From positions 1-64,000 of the forward strand of contig NZ_JAUNTJ010000003.1 of NCBI RefSeq assembly GCF_030538755.1: 64,000 nt of DNA, given 5' to 3'. The stretch comes from Paracoccus sp. (in: a-proteobacteria) (lineage in GTDB: Bacteria; Pseudomonadota; Alphaproteobacteria; Rhodobacterales; Rhodobacteraceae). A program made the translations under genes and the position numbers. Shown in pieces: positions 1 to 7,980 of this stretch; the stretch's first letter is position 1; every line of letters begins with the position of its first letter. Under the pieces are notes generated by a model. That model had not been told where the DNA came from. It saw only the letters and a list, made by a program, of their open reading frames with translations, and did not search any database.

Positions 1-1
1 T

Positions 2-715
2 AGCTTAAGATCTGAGACCAGGATCAAAAGGCGGTCCCAATCGGGCCGTTACGTTTGTTCCTACAAGAAGACCATGATCGGCCATCACAACGAGCGGGCG
101 GCATCGGCCTCGGGCAATCCGAGGGATGTTCTGTTCAACTTCGTTGGTCGCCTGCTGCTTGAGCGCGTCACGCATTATGTGGTCAATGCCGCGCCCCGGC
201 ACGGCATCCGCGATCCGGTCTTGCGCATCGTCATGGCAAGCCGGAAGGGCCACCATTTCGGGCAGTTCAAGGCATACCTTGCCCAACTGATGAATCAGGC
301 CGTGGCCGGAACAACCTTTCTCAACACCCGCGAAATCAAGGCCAACGTGCTGCACTGGAACGAGATCGACCGTGCCACGGCCTCGCAGGTTGCCGGGTTG
401 CAGTTGGCGGATGTTCTGGTGAGCGCGTTCTTTCAGTCAATCGAGCGGGCTTCCCCGCACTATGGCGACAAGGTTGCCCGGTGCTTGCTGCCATTGATGG
501 CCGAGCGGGCAGCCCGACCGGGAGTGCAGACGAGCCGGGCCAATGAAGGTGTGACCTTCTATCCGGCCAGGCGAGTCGCCAAGCTGCTGACCGATGAGCA
601 AAGCACCTTCTTCGCCCATTTTGGCTACGACATGGACGCGCTGAAGGGGCGAAAAGCCGTGAAACACGTTCAGGCGCTCTCACAGGCCGACCGCATGTGG
701 TCTCAAGGTCGCTGA
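2..715 (+). CDS. DUF3800 domain protein, 5' end outside window
   Basis: The frame is open from the left edge to a TGA at 713-715, so the N terminus is probably missing; an internal ATG at 74 would give 213 residues. The visible part carries C-terminal DUF3800 hallmarks: a block FNFVGRLLLERVTHYV, then LHWNEIDRATASQVAGLQLADVLVSA in the second half, where the conserved Gly-Leu-Gln-Leu-Ala-Asp stretch resembles the nuclease-like core of the family. The N-terminal Asp-Glu-Ser-Gly motif would lie upstream. DUF3800 genes are common in mobile elements and defence islands; their function is not established. The gene ends about 120 bp from the 3' end of tRNA-Asn, a classic integration site, and it is less GC-biased than the genes that follow. 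Family call fairly sure, role unknown. Confidence 0.7.
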   Translation, partial: SLRSETRIKRRSQSGRYVCSYKKTMIGHHNERAASASGNPRDVLFNFVGRLLLERVTHYVVNAAPRHGIRDPVLRIVMASRKGHHFGQFKAYLAQLMNQAVAGTTFLNTREIKANVLHWNEIDRATASQVAGLQLADVLVSAFFQSIERASPHYGDKVARCLLPLMAERAARPGVQTSRANEGVTFYPARRVAKLLTDEQSTFFAHFGYDMDALKGRKAVKHVQALSQADRMWSQGR

Positions 716-837
716 CGAGCGCGCAGCACGATGCAGCCCATTTCCGTCACGGTGATGGCTCGGTGGCGATTTAAGCCTGAACGAAAAAGTCCCTTGCGAG
801 AGCTTGCTCATAATCGCCTAATCTTAAAGGGGATTTT

Positions 838-912
838 TGGCTCCGGCGGTAGGGATCGAACCTACGACCAATTGATTAACAGTCAACTGCTCTACCGCTG
901 AGCTACGCCGGA
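838..912 (-). tRNA. tRNA-Asn (GTT), CCA encoded
   Basis: Read on the minus strand, a seven-pair acceptor stem (TCCGGCG with CGCCGGA) closes a standard cloverleaf. The anticodon stem GTTGA/TCAAT encloses the loop CTGTTAA with anticodon GTT, and the T arm has GGTTCGATCC. Discriminator G and an encoded CCA lie at 838-841. The 3' end points towards the DUF3800 gene. Confidence 0.95.
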
Positions 913-971
913 ACACGGGTGGGCATATAGCAATGGGTTTCGGGGGCGTCCAGTGGGTTTTGCGGAAAATT

Positions 972-1844
972 TTACAGAACTGCAAAATTCGTGTCGGCGT
1001 GGATCTCGCCCTTTGGGGTGATGGCGCCCAGATCGGCCAGGACGATCAGATGGGCCAGCACGTTGCGGGCGGCGGCGGGCATCAGGGGGGCGGGCACGTC
1101 GTAGAGGCGGGCGGCCAGTGTGGCGGCGTCCGAGGGGCCGTCGCGCAGGGCGGCGATGATCTGCGCTGAACGTGCGCGGCGGTGGGCGGCCAGCTCGGCG
1201 ATGCGGGCGGTGGGGGTGCTGATCGGGTCGCCGTGGGCGGGCAGCAGGCGGGCAGGGGCCAACTGCTCAAGCCGGGCAAGGCTGCGCATGAAATCGGCCA
1301 GATCGCCGTCGGGCGGGGAAATCAGCGTGGTGGCCCAGCCCAGCACCAGATCGCCGCAGAAAATCGAATCGCCCCATTGAAAGCACAGGTGATTGCCGAA
1401 ATGGCCGGGGGTGTGATGGGCAGTCAGGCTCCATTCGCCGCCATCCACCTGCGCGCCGTCGGCCAGTTTCACGTCGGGGGTGAAACCCGCATCCAGCCCC
1501 TCGCCGCCGCCAAGCCGACCAAGGCCCGACAGCCGCTCCATCGCGGGCGAGCGGCCGGCCTGCGCCGGGCCAAAGGCCAGCAGCGGCGCGCCGGTCGCGC
1601 GGGCCAAGGCCATCGCACCGCCGGAATGATCCAGATGCGCATGGGTCACAAAGATATGGCTGATCTGCCCGCCGCGCGCGGCTACGGCATCCAGAATCGC
1701 TTGCCTGTGGCCCGGCAGGTCGGGGCCGGGGTCGATGACCGCAACCCGGTCGCGGCCCAGCAGGAAGGTATTGGTCCCCGGCCCGGTCAGGGGCGAGGGG
1801 TTGGGCGCCAGCAAAACGCGCAGGTCTTTCGGATCGTCGTTCAT
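972..1844 (-). CDS. MBL-fold metallo-hydrolase
   Basis: A 290-residue cytoplasmic protein of the metallo-beta-lactamase superfamily, related to glyoxalase II and to LACTB2-like hydrolases. The dinuclear metal site is visible: HAHLDH at residues 68-73, a further His at 147 in HTPGH, Asp165 in CGDLVLG and His204 in PAHGD. After the catalytic domain comes a C-terminal helical, winged-helix-like segment (about 215-290), as in the LACTB2 group. No signal peptide. It is transcribed away from the histidine kinase gene, with only 34 bp between the two starts, so the promoters share that gap. The substrate cannot be told from sequence; a thioester hydrolase or RNase-like activity are both possible. 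Confidence 0.85.
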   Translation of the reverse strand: MNDDPKDLRVLLAPNPSPLTGPGTNTFLLGRDRVAVIDPGPDLPGHRQAILDAVAARGGQISHIFVTHAHLDHSGGAMALARATGAPLLAFGPAQAGRSPAMERLSGLGRLGGGEGLDAGFTPDVKLADGAQVDGGEWSLTAHHTPGHFGNHLCFQWGDSIFCGDLVLGWATTLISPPDGDLADFMRSLARLEQLAPARLLPAHGDPISTPTARIAELAAHRRARSAQIIAALRDGPSDAATLAARLYDVPAPLMPAAARNVLAHLIVLADLGAITPKGEIHADTNFAVL

Positions 1845-1878
1845 CAGGTTAGCCTAGCGCCGGCGCAACGGGGTTTCC

Positions 1879-3237
1879 ATGGCGAACAACGGCGATAATG
1901 GCTGGCTGAAACGGCTTGTGCCGCGCGGCATCTATGGCCGGGCGGCGCTGATCCTGTTTTTGCCGGTGATTACGGTGACGCTGGTGGTGACGTTGATGTT
2001 CCTGCAACGCCACTTTGAAGGCGTCACCCGGCAGATGACCGCCACCACCGCGCGCGAAGTGGCGCTGGTGGCCGCGCGGATCGCGGCGGCCCCCGATGCG
2101 GATGCGGCGCGGGCGGCGGTGGCCGACATCGTTGGCCCGCTGGAACTGGTGCTGACCATGCCCGTTCCCGCCGCCGCGCAGGATCAGCGCGAGTTCTATG
2201 ATTTCTCGGGCCGCGTCGTGATCGAGGAACTGCGCGCCGAACTGCCCGATCTGCGCGCGGTCGATCTGGTCGGCAATTACCGCGATGTCAGGCTGACGCT
2301 GGACGCGCCGGCGGGGCCTTATGGCATCAGCTTTGACCGGCGGCGGGTGTCGGCCTCGAACCCGCATCAGTTGCTGGTGCTGATGGTGTTCACCTCTTTG
2401 CTGATGACGGGGATCGCCACGATCTTCCTGCGCAATCAGCTGCGCCCGATCCGGCGGCTGGCCCGCGCGGCCGAGGAATACGGCAAGGGCCGGATCGTGC
2501 CCTATCGCCCGGCTGGCGCGTCCGAGGTGCGCAGCGCCGGCACGGCCTTTGTCGATATGCGCAACAGGCTGGAACGCAGCAGCGAACAGCGCACGATGAT
2601 GCTGTCGGGGATCAGCCACGATCTGCGCACTCCGCTGACGCGGCTGCGGTTGTCGGTGTCGATGCTGTCGCCCGATATGCCCCCCGATGCCGAAGACATC
2701 ACCGCGATGGAGGGCGACATCGCGCAGATGTCGCAGATGGTATCGGCTTTTCTGGATTTCGCGCGGGATGCGGCGCAGGACCGCGCCCCCGAATCTGTCG
2801 CCGCGCTGCCGTTTCTGCAAGCGATCGTGGCGGATGCGCAGCGCGCCGGGCAGGCGGTGACGCTGACCCGTGCCGAAGGCGGCGAGTCGGTTCAGATCGT
2901 CGCCCGCCCCGACACGCTGCGCCGCGCTTTGGAAAACCTGATCGGCAATGCCGTGCGCCACGGCACCCGCGCCGAGGTCGAGGCGGTTCTTGGCCCGCGC
3001 AGCCTGCTGATCGCGGTCGAGGATGACGGCCCCGGCATTCCCGAACACCGCCTGGACGAGGCGATCCGCCCCTTTACCCGGCTGGACCCGGCGCGCGGGC
3101 AGAATGTCGGGCAGGGCGGTGCCGGTCTGGGCCTGTCGATTGCGGCGGATGTGGCGCGGGCGCATGGCGGGCGCCTGCGTCTGACGCGCGGCAACCGGCT
3201 GGGCGGTCTGCGGGCCGAAATCATGCTGCCGCGATGA
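1879..3237 (+). CDS. EnvZ-type sensor histidine kinase
   Basis: A 452-residue inner-membrane two-component sensor. TM1 is at about residues 22-43 and TM2 at about 164-184, enclosing a periplasmic loop of about 120 residues. A HAMP linker follows (about 185-238). The HisKA phosphoacceptor is His247 in SGISHDLRTPLTRLR, the form typical of EnvZ relatives. The HATPase domain shows an N box (ENLIGNAVRHG) and G boxes (EDDGPGIP, GGAGLGLSI). No response regulator gene lies beside it, so the partner must be encoded elsewhere. The next gene, 65 bp downstream, encodes a secreted protein. The ligand is unknown; an osmotic or envelope signal is the family analogy only. Confidence 0.88.
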   Translation: MANNGDNGWLKRLVPRGIYGRAALILFLPVITVTLVVTLMFLQRHFEGVTRQMTATTAREVALVAARIAAAPDADAARAAVADIVGPLELVLTMPVPAAAQDQREFYDFSGRVVIEELRAELPDLRAVDLVGNYRDVRLTLDAPAGPYGISFDRRRVSASNPHQLLVLMVFTSLLMTGIATIFLRNQLRPIRRLARAAEEYGKGRIVPYRPAGASEVRSAGTAFVDMRNRLERSSEQRTMMLSGISHDLRTPLTRLRLSVSMLSPDMPPDAEDITAMEGDIAQMSQMVSAFLDFARDAAQDRAPESVAALPFLQAIVADAQRAGQAVTLTRAEGGESVQIVARPDTLRRALENLIGNAVRHGTRAEVEAVLGPRSLLIAVEDDGPGIPEHRLDEAIRPFTRLDPARGQNVGQGGAGLGLSIAADVARAHGGRLRLTRGNRLGGLRAEIMLPR

Positions 3238-3302
3238 CGGTTGCCTTGTGCGGGGCGATCAGCCAGCTTGCGCACAAACAAATGTAAAGCGGAGAATCGG
3301 TC

Positions 3303-4607
3303 ATGCGTAATGCTTATAGCCGCCGGGGTCTGGCCCTTGCGCTGGGGTGCGGCCTTGCAGGCTGGGCGACGGCGGGCGCGGCGCAAGAGGCCGAGGCAGG
3401 GGATCAGCCGCCCGCCTGCGCCTCGGAATGGATCGGCGGCACGGCAGCCTTGTCCCGCGTTTCCGGGTCGGAGGTGCTGCTGCGCGAAGGGGTGTCGCTG
3501 CGTGGCGATGAGGCGCACAGCTTTGCATTCCGCGTGGCCGATGAGGGGGCCGATCTGCGGCTGGAACTGCATGATCCCGATGGAAACGGCGATCCGCTTT
3601 TGACGCTGCTGGATTCGCAGGCGAATGAGCTGGATGTAAACGATGATTTCGGTGGCACGCTGTCGTCGCGCATCGACCGGCATCTGGAACCGGGCGATTA
3701 CTGCGTGCATGTGACTGCGGTCGCGGGATCGACGCCCTCGCAGGCCAGTTTGCAGATTGCCACGGATTCCGCCCCGCCTCTGTTCGAGGCGCTGCCCGAG
3801 GAGGAAACCAGCGTCGCCGAGACCATCCCGGCCTGTGTGGCCGCGACGCCTTCGCAGCCGTTCCTGCCTGCGGCGCTGAACGCCGATGCGCTGGAACAGG
3901 GGGCGCTGAGCCTGCCGGTCGAAGTCGCGCTTCAGCCGGTTTACCTGCGCTTTTCCGTTGAACAGCCGTCACCGCTGACGCTGCGCGCGACCAGCACGGC
4001 GGTTGATCCGATGATGACGCTGTTTGATGCGCAGGGGGCGGAACTGGCGCATAATGACGATTCGGATGACGGGCTGAACGCACGGCTTGATTTCCCCGCA
4101 GGACTGCCCGCCGGGGAATATTGCCTTGGCGTGACCGCCTATGAAACCGCCAACGCGCGGACCGGCCAGATCGAGGTGCAGGCTCAGGCCTATGACCAGG
4201 AGGCCGAGATGCGCGCGCTTTATGACCGCGCGGAAATTGCCCCGCCCACCGATGGCAGCGTCGAGGTGGAAACGCTGGACCTGGGCGAAACCAGGGAACT
4301 GGTGACGCTGGGCGGCACGACGGCGCGCTGGTTCCGGTTTACGGTTGACCGGCGCATGGCGGTGATGATCGCGGGCTTTGGCACCGGGCCGGGGACGGAT
4401 GCGCGGCTGAAACTGTTTGCCGCAGGCCGCCAGATGGTCGCGGAAAACGATGATGCCAATGGCACGCTGGACCCGCAGATCGGCCCGCTGGTGCTGCAAC
4501 CGGGCGACTACGATCTGGCCGTGCTGACGCATGGATCGGGCGGGCAGGGGCTGCTGTCGATGCGCCCGATCCGCCTGACATTCGAACGGTTCTTCCCCGA
4601 AGAATAG
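3303..4607 (+). CDS. secreted protein with three PPC-like domains
   Basis: A 434-residue exported protein. Residues 1-26 form a signal peptide with an Arg-rich start, a hydrophobic Ala/Leu core and a cleavage site near AAA-AQ. The rest contains three beta-sandwich repeats resembling bacterial pre-peptidase C-terminal (PPC) domains, at about residues 45-125, 190-275 and 325-425. Each has the pattern of a Leu-rich strand, a Phe or Asp-Ala-Gln-Gly turn, an N-D-D-containing loop (VNDDFGG, HNDDSDDG, ENDDANG) and a G-D-Y/E-Y ending. No protease or other catalytic domain is present, which is unusual because PPC domains normally hang on peptidases. It may be an envelope or matrix binding protein; function unknown. 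Confidence 0.7.
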   Translation: MRNAYSRRGLALALGCGLAGWATAGAAQEAEAGDQPPACASEWIGGTAALSRVSGSEVLLREGVSLRGDEAHSFAFRVADEGADLRLELHDPDGNGDPLLTLLDSQANELDVNDDFGGTLSSRIDRHLEPGDYCVHVTAVAGSTPSQASLQIATDSAPPLFEALPEEETSVAETIPACVAATPSQPFLPAALNADALEQGALSLPVEVALQPVYLRFSVEQPSPLTLRATSTAVDPMMTLFDAQGAELAHNDDSDDGLNARLDFPAGLPAGEYCLGVTAYETANARTGQIEVQAQAYDQEAEMRALYDRAEIAPPTDGSVEVETLDLGETRELVTLGGTTARWFRFTVDRRMAVMIAGFGTGPGTDARLKLFAAGRQMVAENDDANGTLDPQIGPLVLQPGDYDLAVLTHGSGGQGLLSMRPIRLTFERFFPEE

Positions 4608-4664
4608 GGGGGCTGCAATTATCCATTGCTTAACCCGCGAACGGTAAGAGAACATGCAGACGTA

Positions 4665-4693
4665 TTGAACGCGGCTGCGCCCGTTCTTAGATA
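4665..4693 (+). promoter_or_regulatory. candidate promoter for lon
   Basis: TTGAAC at 4665-4670 and TAGATA at 4688-4693 are separated by 17 bp, about 70 bp before the lon start. The -35 also resembles the CTTGAA of RpoH promoters, which would fit the usual heat-shock control of lon, but the -10 is not clearly of the CCCCAT type. Tentative. Confidence 0.35.
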
Positions 4694-4762
4694 TGGGCGC
4701 AGGCAGAGGCTGCGGGCTGCCGTGATTGGGGTCGCAGCTTCGGGCATGAAAGGATCGAATAG

Positions 4763-7180
4763 ATGAACGATTTTTCCACTCAGACCTATCCGGTGCTGCC
4801 GCTGCGCGACATCGTGGTCTTTCCGCATATGATCGTGCCGCTGTTCGTCGGGCGCGAAAAATCCGTGCGGGCGCTCGAGGCGGTGATGGACGCCGACCGT
4901 CCGATCCTGCTGGCCGCGCAAAAGGATGCCTCGGTCGATGAACCCGCCGAAGACGGCATTTACCGCACCGGCGTTCTGGCCAATGTGCTGCAACTGCTCA
5001 AGCTGCCCGATGGCACCGTCAAGGTGCTGGTCGAGGGGCGCGACCGTGTGCAGATCACCGGCTTTGTCGAAAACGAAAACCATTTCGAGGCGGCGGCGGT
5101 GATGCTGCCCGAAACCGATGGCGACGCCGAAATCGTGTCGGCCCTGCTGCGCGCCGTCCCCGAGGAGTTTGAGCGTTACATCAAGGTGCGCAAGAACATC
5201 CCGGAAGAGGTCGTCACCGCGATTTCCGATGCCCGCGACCCGGCGCGTCTGGCCGATCTGGTCAGCGGCCATCTGGGCGTGGACATTGAAAAGAAGCAGG
5301 ATCTGCTGGAAACGCTGGATGTCGCCGCGCGTCTGGAAAAGGTCTATGGCCACATGCAGGGCGAAATGAGCGTCCTTCAGGTCGAGAAAAAGATCAAATC
5401 CCGCGTCAAGAACCAGATGGAGAAGACGCAGCGCGAATACTATCTGAATGAGCAGATGAAGGCCATTCAGAAGGAATTGGGCGACGGCGACGATGGCCAG
5501 AACGAGATTGCCGAGCTTGAGGCAAAGATCGAGGCCACCAAGTTCAGCAAAGAGGCCCGCGACAAGGCCAATACAGAACTGAAAAAGCTGAAATCCATGT
5601 CGCCGATGTCCGCCGAGGCGACGGTCAGCCGCAACTATCTGGATTGGCTGCTGTCGCTGCCGTGGGGCGTGAAATCGCGCACCCGCAAGGACTTGGGCCG
5701 CGCGGAACAGGTGCTGGATGCCGATCACTATGGTCTGGAAAAGGTCAAGGAGCGGATCGTCGAATATCTGGCGGTGCAGAACCGCTCGGCCAAGCTGAAA
5801 GGCCCGATCCTGTGCCTCGTCGGCCCGCCCGGCGTGGGGAAAACCTCGCTTGGCCGCTCGGTCGCCAAGGCGACGGGGCGCGAATTCATCCGCATCAGCC
5901 TTGGCGGCGTGCGCGATGAATCGGAAATCCGTGGCCACCGCCGCACCTATATCGGCAGTATGCCCGGCAAGATCATTCAGGCGCTGAAAAAGGCGAAAAC
6001 CACCAACCCGCTGATCCTGCTGGATGAAATCGACAAGATGGGGCAGGATTTCCGCGGCGACCCGGCCACGGCCATGCTGGAGGTGCTGGACCCCGAACAG
6101 AACGCGACCTTCGTGGACCACTATCTTGAGGTGGAATACGATCTGTCGAACGTGATGTTCCTGACCACCGCCAACAGCTATAACATGCCCGGCCCGCTGC
6201 TGGACCGGATGGAGATCATTCCGCTGTCGGGTTACACCGAGGATGAAAAGCGTGAAATCGCGCGCCGTCACCTGCTGCCCAAGCAGATCACGGCGAACGG
6301 GCTGCGCAAGGGTGAATTCAGCGTCACCGACGAGGCGCTGAACCACGTCATCCGCTATTACACCCGCGAAGCCGGGGTGCGCTCGCTTGAACGCGAAATC
6401 GCCAAGCTGGCGCGCAAGGCCGTGACCGAAATCCTGAAAGGGACGGTGAAATCGGTCGAGGTCACGCCCGAAAAGGCCGAAGACTATCTGGGTGTCCGCC
6501 GTCACCGCTATGGTCTGGCGGAAAAGGACGATCAGGTTGGCGTGGTCACGGGGCTGGCGTGGACGCAGGTCGGCGGCGATCTGTTGCAGATCGAGGCGCT
6601 GAAACTGCCGGGCAAGGGCCGGATGAAGACGACCGGGAAACTGGGCGATGTGATGAAGGAATCCATCGACGCCGCGTCGTCCTTTGTGCGGTCGATCAGC
6701 CCTGAACTGGGCATCCGCCCGCCGGAATTCGACAAGCGTGACATCCACGTTCACGTTCCCGAAGGCGCCACGCCCAAGGACGGCCCGTCTGCCGGTATCG
6801 CCATGGTGACCAGCGTGGTGTCGGTGATGACTGGAATTCCGGTTCGGAAAGACGTGGCCATGACCGGCGAAGTGACCTTGCGGGGCAATGTGCTGGCCAT
6901 CGGCGGGCTGAAGGAAAAGCTGCTGGCGGCGCTGCGCGGGGGCATCAAGACGGTGCTGATCCCGGCCGATAACGAAAAGGATCTGGCCGAGATCCCCGCA
7001 AACGTCAAAGAGGGGCTGAAGATCATCCCCGTGTCCAACGTGCGCGAAGTGCTGAAACATGCGCTGGTGCGGATGCCTGAACCGCTTGTCTGGGACGAGG
7101 CGGCGGAAGAGGCGGCCGAGGCAGCACGCCACGCGGCCACCCGCTCGGGCGAGGGCAGCAGCGGCGCTTTGACGCACTGA
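4763..7180 (+). CDS. lon: ATP-dependent protease Lon
   Basis: At 805 residues this is a full-length LonA protease, the cytoplasmic homohexamer that unfolds and degrades damaged and short-lived regulatory proteins. The N-terminal substrate-binding domain (about 10-205) is followed by a coiled coil. The AAA+ module has Walker A GPPGVGKT at residues 354-361 and Walker B ILLDEIDK, and the C-terminal peptidase domain has catalytic Ser676 in DGPSAG and the Lys of GGLKEKLLA. The start is supported by AAAGGA upstream of ATG 4763. A strong terminator follows, and the HU-like gene comes next, an order that is common in proteobacteria. Secure identification. Confidence 0.98.
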   Translation: MNDFSTQTYPVLPLRDIVVFPHMIVPLFVGREKSVRALEAVMDADRPILLAAQKDASVDEPAEDGIYRTGVLANVLQLLKLPDGTVKVLVEGRDRVQITGFVENENHFEAAAVMLPETDGDAEIVSALLRAVPEEFERYIKVRKNIPEEVVTAISDARDPARLADLVSGHLGVDIEKKQDLLETLDVAARLEKVYGHMQGEMSVLQVEKKIKSRVKNQMEKTQREYYLNEQMKAIQKELGDGDDGQNEIAELEAKIEATKFSKEARDKANTELKKLKSMSPMSAEATVSRNYLDWLLSLPWGVKSRTRKDLGRAEQVLDADHYGLEKVKERIVEYLAVQNRSAKLKGPILCLVGPPGVGKTSLGRSVAKATGREFIRISLGGVRDESEIRGHRRTYIGSMPGKIIQALKKAKTTNPLILLDEIDKMGQDFRGDPATAMLEVLDPEQNATFVDHYLEVEYDLSNVMFLTTANSYNMPGPLLDRMEIIPLSGYTEDEKREIARRHLLPKQITANGLRKGEFSVTDEALNHVIRYYTREAGVRSLEREIAKLARKAVTEILKGTVKSVEVTPEKAEDYLGVRRHRYGLAEKDDQVGVVTGLAWTQVGGDLLQIEALKLPGKGRMKTTGKLGDVMKESIDAASSFVRSISPELGIRPPEFDKRDIHVHVPEGATPKDGPSAGIAMVTSVVSVMTGIPVRKDVAMTGEVTLRGNVLAIGGLKEKLLAALRGGIKTVLIPADNEKDLAEIPANVKEGLKIIPVSNVREVLKHALVRMPEPLVWDEAAEEAAEAARHAATRSGEGSSGALTH

Positions 7181-7206
7181 CCTGTTGCCGAACTGAACTG
7201 CTATAC

Positions 7207-7240
7207 AAAGGCCGGGCGCGCAGCCCGGCCTTTTTCATTT
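7207..7240 (+). terminator. intrinsic terminator of lon
   Basis: An 11-bp perfect stem (AAAGGCCGGGC at 7207-7217, GCCCGGCCTTT at 7223-7233) with a 5-nt loop is followed directly by a T-rich tract. It sits 27 bp after the lon stop. Confidence 0.93.
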
Positions 7241-7266
7241 TCGGTTCAGAATCCGAACTGTTTTCC

Positions 7267-7296
7267 TTGACTTCTGGTCTAGTGCGCGTCCAAAAT
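7267..7296 (+). promoter_or_regulatory. candidate promoter for the HU-like gene
   Basis: TTGACT at 7267-7272 matches five of six -35 bases, and CAAAAT at 7291-7296 matches four of six -10 bases, with an 18-bp spacer. It lies between the lon terminator and the HU-like start, about 35 bp before the ATG. Plausible sigma-70 type; not proven. Confidence 0.4.
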
Positions 7297-7331
7297 AGAT
7301 TAATAGTTCATTTTCGGATTTGGGGGCGATC

Positions 7332-7691
7332 ATGTCTGAGGTTAACAGAGCTGTCGCTAGTCGTGCTGGTCAACGCGGGAACTTTGGGGCGATGGCCCAT
7401 GCCAAGGGGCGTGGCGAGCCAGTGCCCGCCCGCATCGTCCAGAAAAAGGAATTTCTGGATCGTGTGGTCGCCGCATCCGGGGCTGGCCGGTCTGCCGCGC
7501 GCCCGATTATCGACGCCGTTCTGGAACAGTTGGGCGAGGCGATTGCCGCAGGCGAAACCCTGGCGATCCCACCGTTCGGCAAGGCCCGCGTCAGCCATCA
7601 GCGCGACGTTCGCGGCAGCGACATCATCACCATGCGGCTGCGGCGCAAATCTCTTGATGGCGCAGACCGCCTTGGCGACGCCGACGACTGA
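7332..7691 (+). CDS. HU-family DNA-binding protein
   Basis: A 119-residue nucleoid protein of the HU/IHF fold. The HU domain occupies about residues 30-110: KKEFLDRVV, an RSAARPIIDAVLEQLGEAIAAGETLAIPPFGK core, then RRKS. The usual arm motif (Arg-Asn-Pro) is not obvious, so it is a diverged member with an extra N-terminal tail of about 30 residues and an acidic C terminus. I chose the ATG at 7332 because GGGGG lies 5-9 bp upstream; a TTG at 7320 is also in frame. HU-type proteins bend DNA and help chromosome compaction. The gene has its own likely promoter and is followed by tRNA-Val. Confidence 0.8.
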   Translation: MSEVNRAVASRAGQRGNFGAMAHAKGRGEPVPARIVQKKEFLDRVVAASGAGRSAARPIIDAVLEQLGEAIAAGETLAIPPFGKARVSHQRDVRGSDIITMRLRRKSLDGADRLGDADD

Positions 7692-7749
7692 AAGACCGGC
7701 GACTTTCGTCTTGCATCGGGTCGCGGCTGTCGCTAGAAGCCCCTCCACC

Positions 7750-7824
7750 GGGTGATTAGCTCAGCGGTAGAGCGCTTCGTTCACATCGAAGATGTCAGCG
7801 GTTCAAATCCGTTATCACCCACCA
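7750..7824 (+). tRNA. tRNA-Val (CAC), CCA encoded
   Basis: Acceptor stem GGGTGAT/ATCACCC, D arm TAGCTCAGCGGTAGAGC, anticodon stem CTTCG/CGAAG with loop TTCACAT, giving anticodon CAC (Val, GUG codons), T arm GGTTCAAATCC, discriminator A and CCA at 7822-7824. All arms pair normally. Confidence 0.95.
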
Positions 7825-7835
7825 TTTTTCGCAAG

Positions 7836-7866
7836 GGTCGTCCAGCGGGGCGGCCTTTGTTTCTTC
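7836..7866 (+). terminator. intrinsic terminator after tRNA-Val
   Basis: GGTCGTCC (7836-7843) pairs with GGGCGGCC (7848-7855) through eight pairs, two of them G-U, around an AGCG loop. A T-rich run (TTTGTTTCTT) follows. Confidence 0.8.
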
Positions 7867-7980
7867 TCTGCCCGGCGCTGTCACAGAAAAATTGCAACCG
7901 GGTGGAATAAGGCGCGCAGCCGGGCGTTATCCGGGCATCGGCGCGACCGATGCGAACAATTTTAGGCAAGGACCAGAAAC

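Noticed and set aside
4619-7177. An 852-codon frame antisense to lon
   Set aside because: High third-position GC leaves the opposite strand free of stops. The translation is rich in His, Gln and Arg without domains, while lon is intact on the other strand.
7180-7320. GTTC-N7-GAAC (inverted) near 7243-7257 as a LexA site before the HU-like gene
   Set aside because: Alphaproteobacterial LexA boxes are direct repeats of GTTC; this is an inverted form and overlaps no promoter element.
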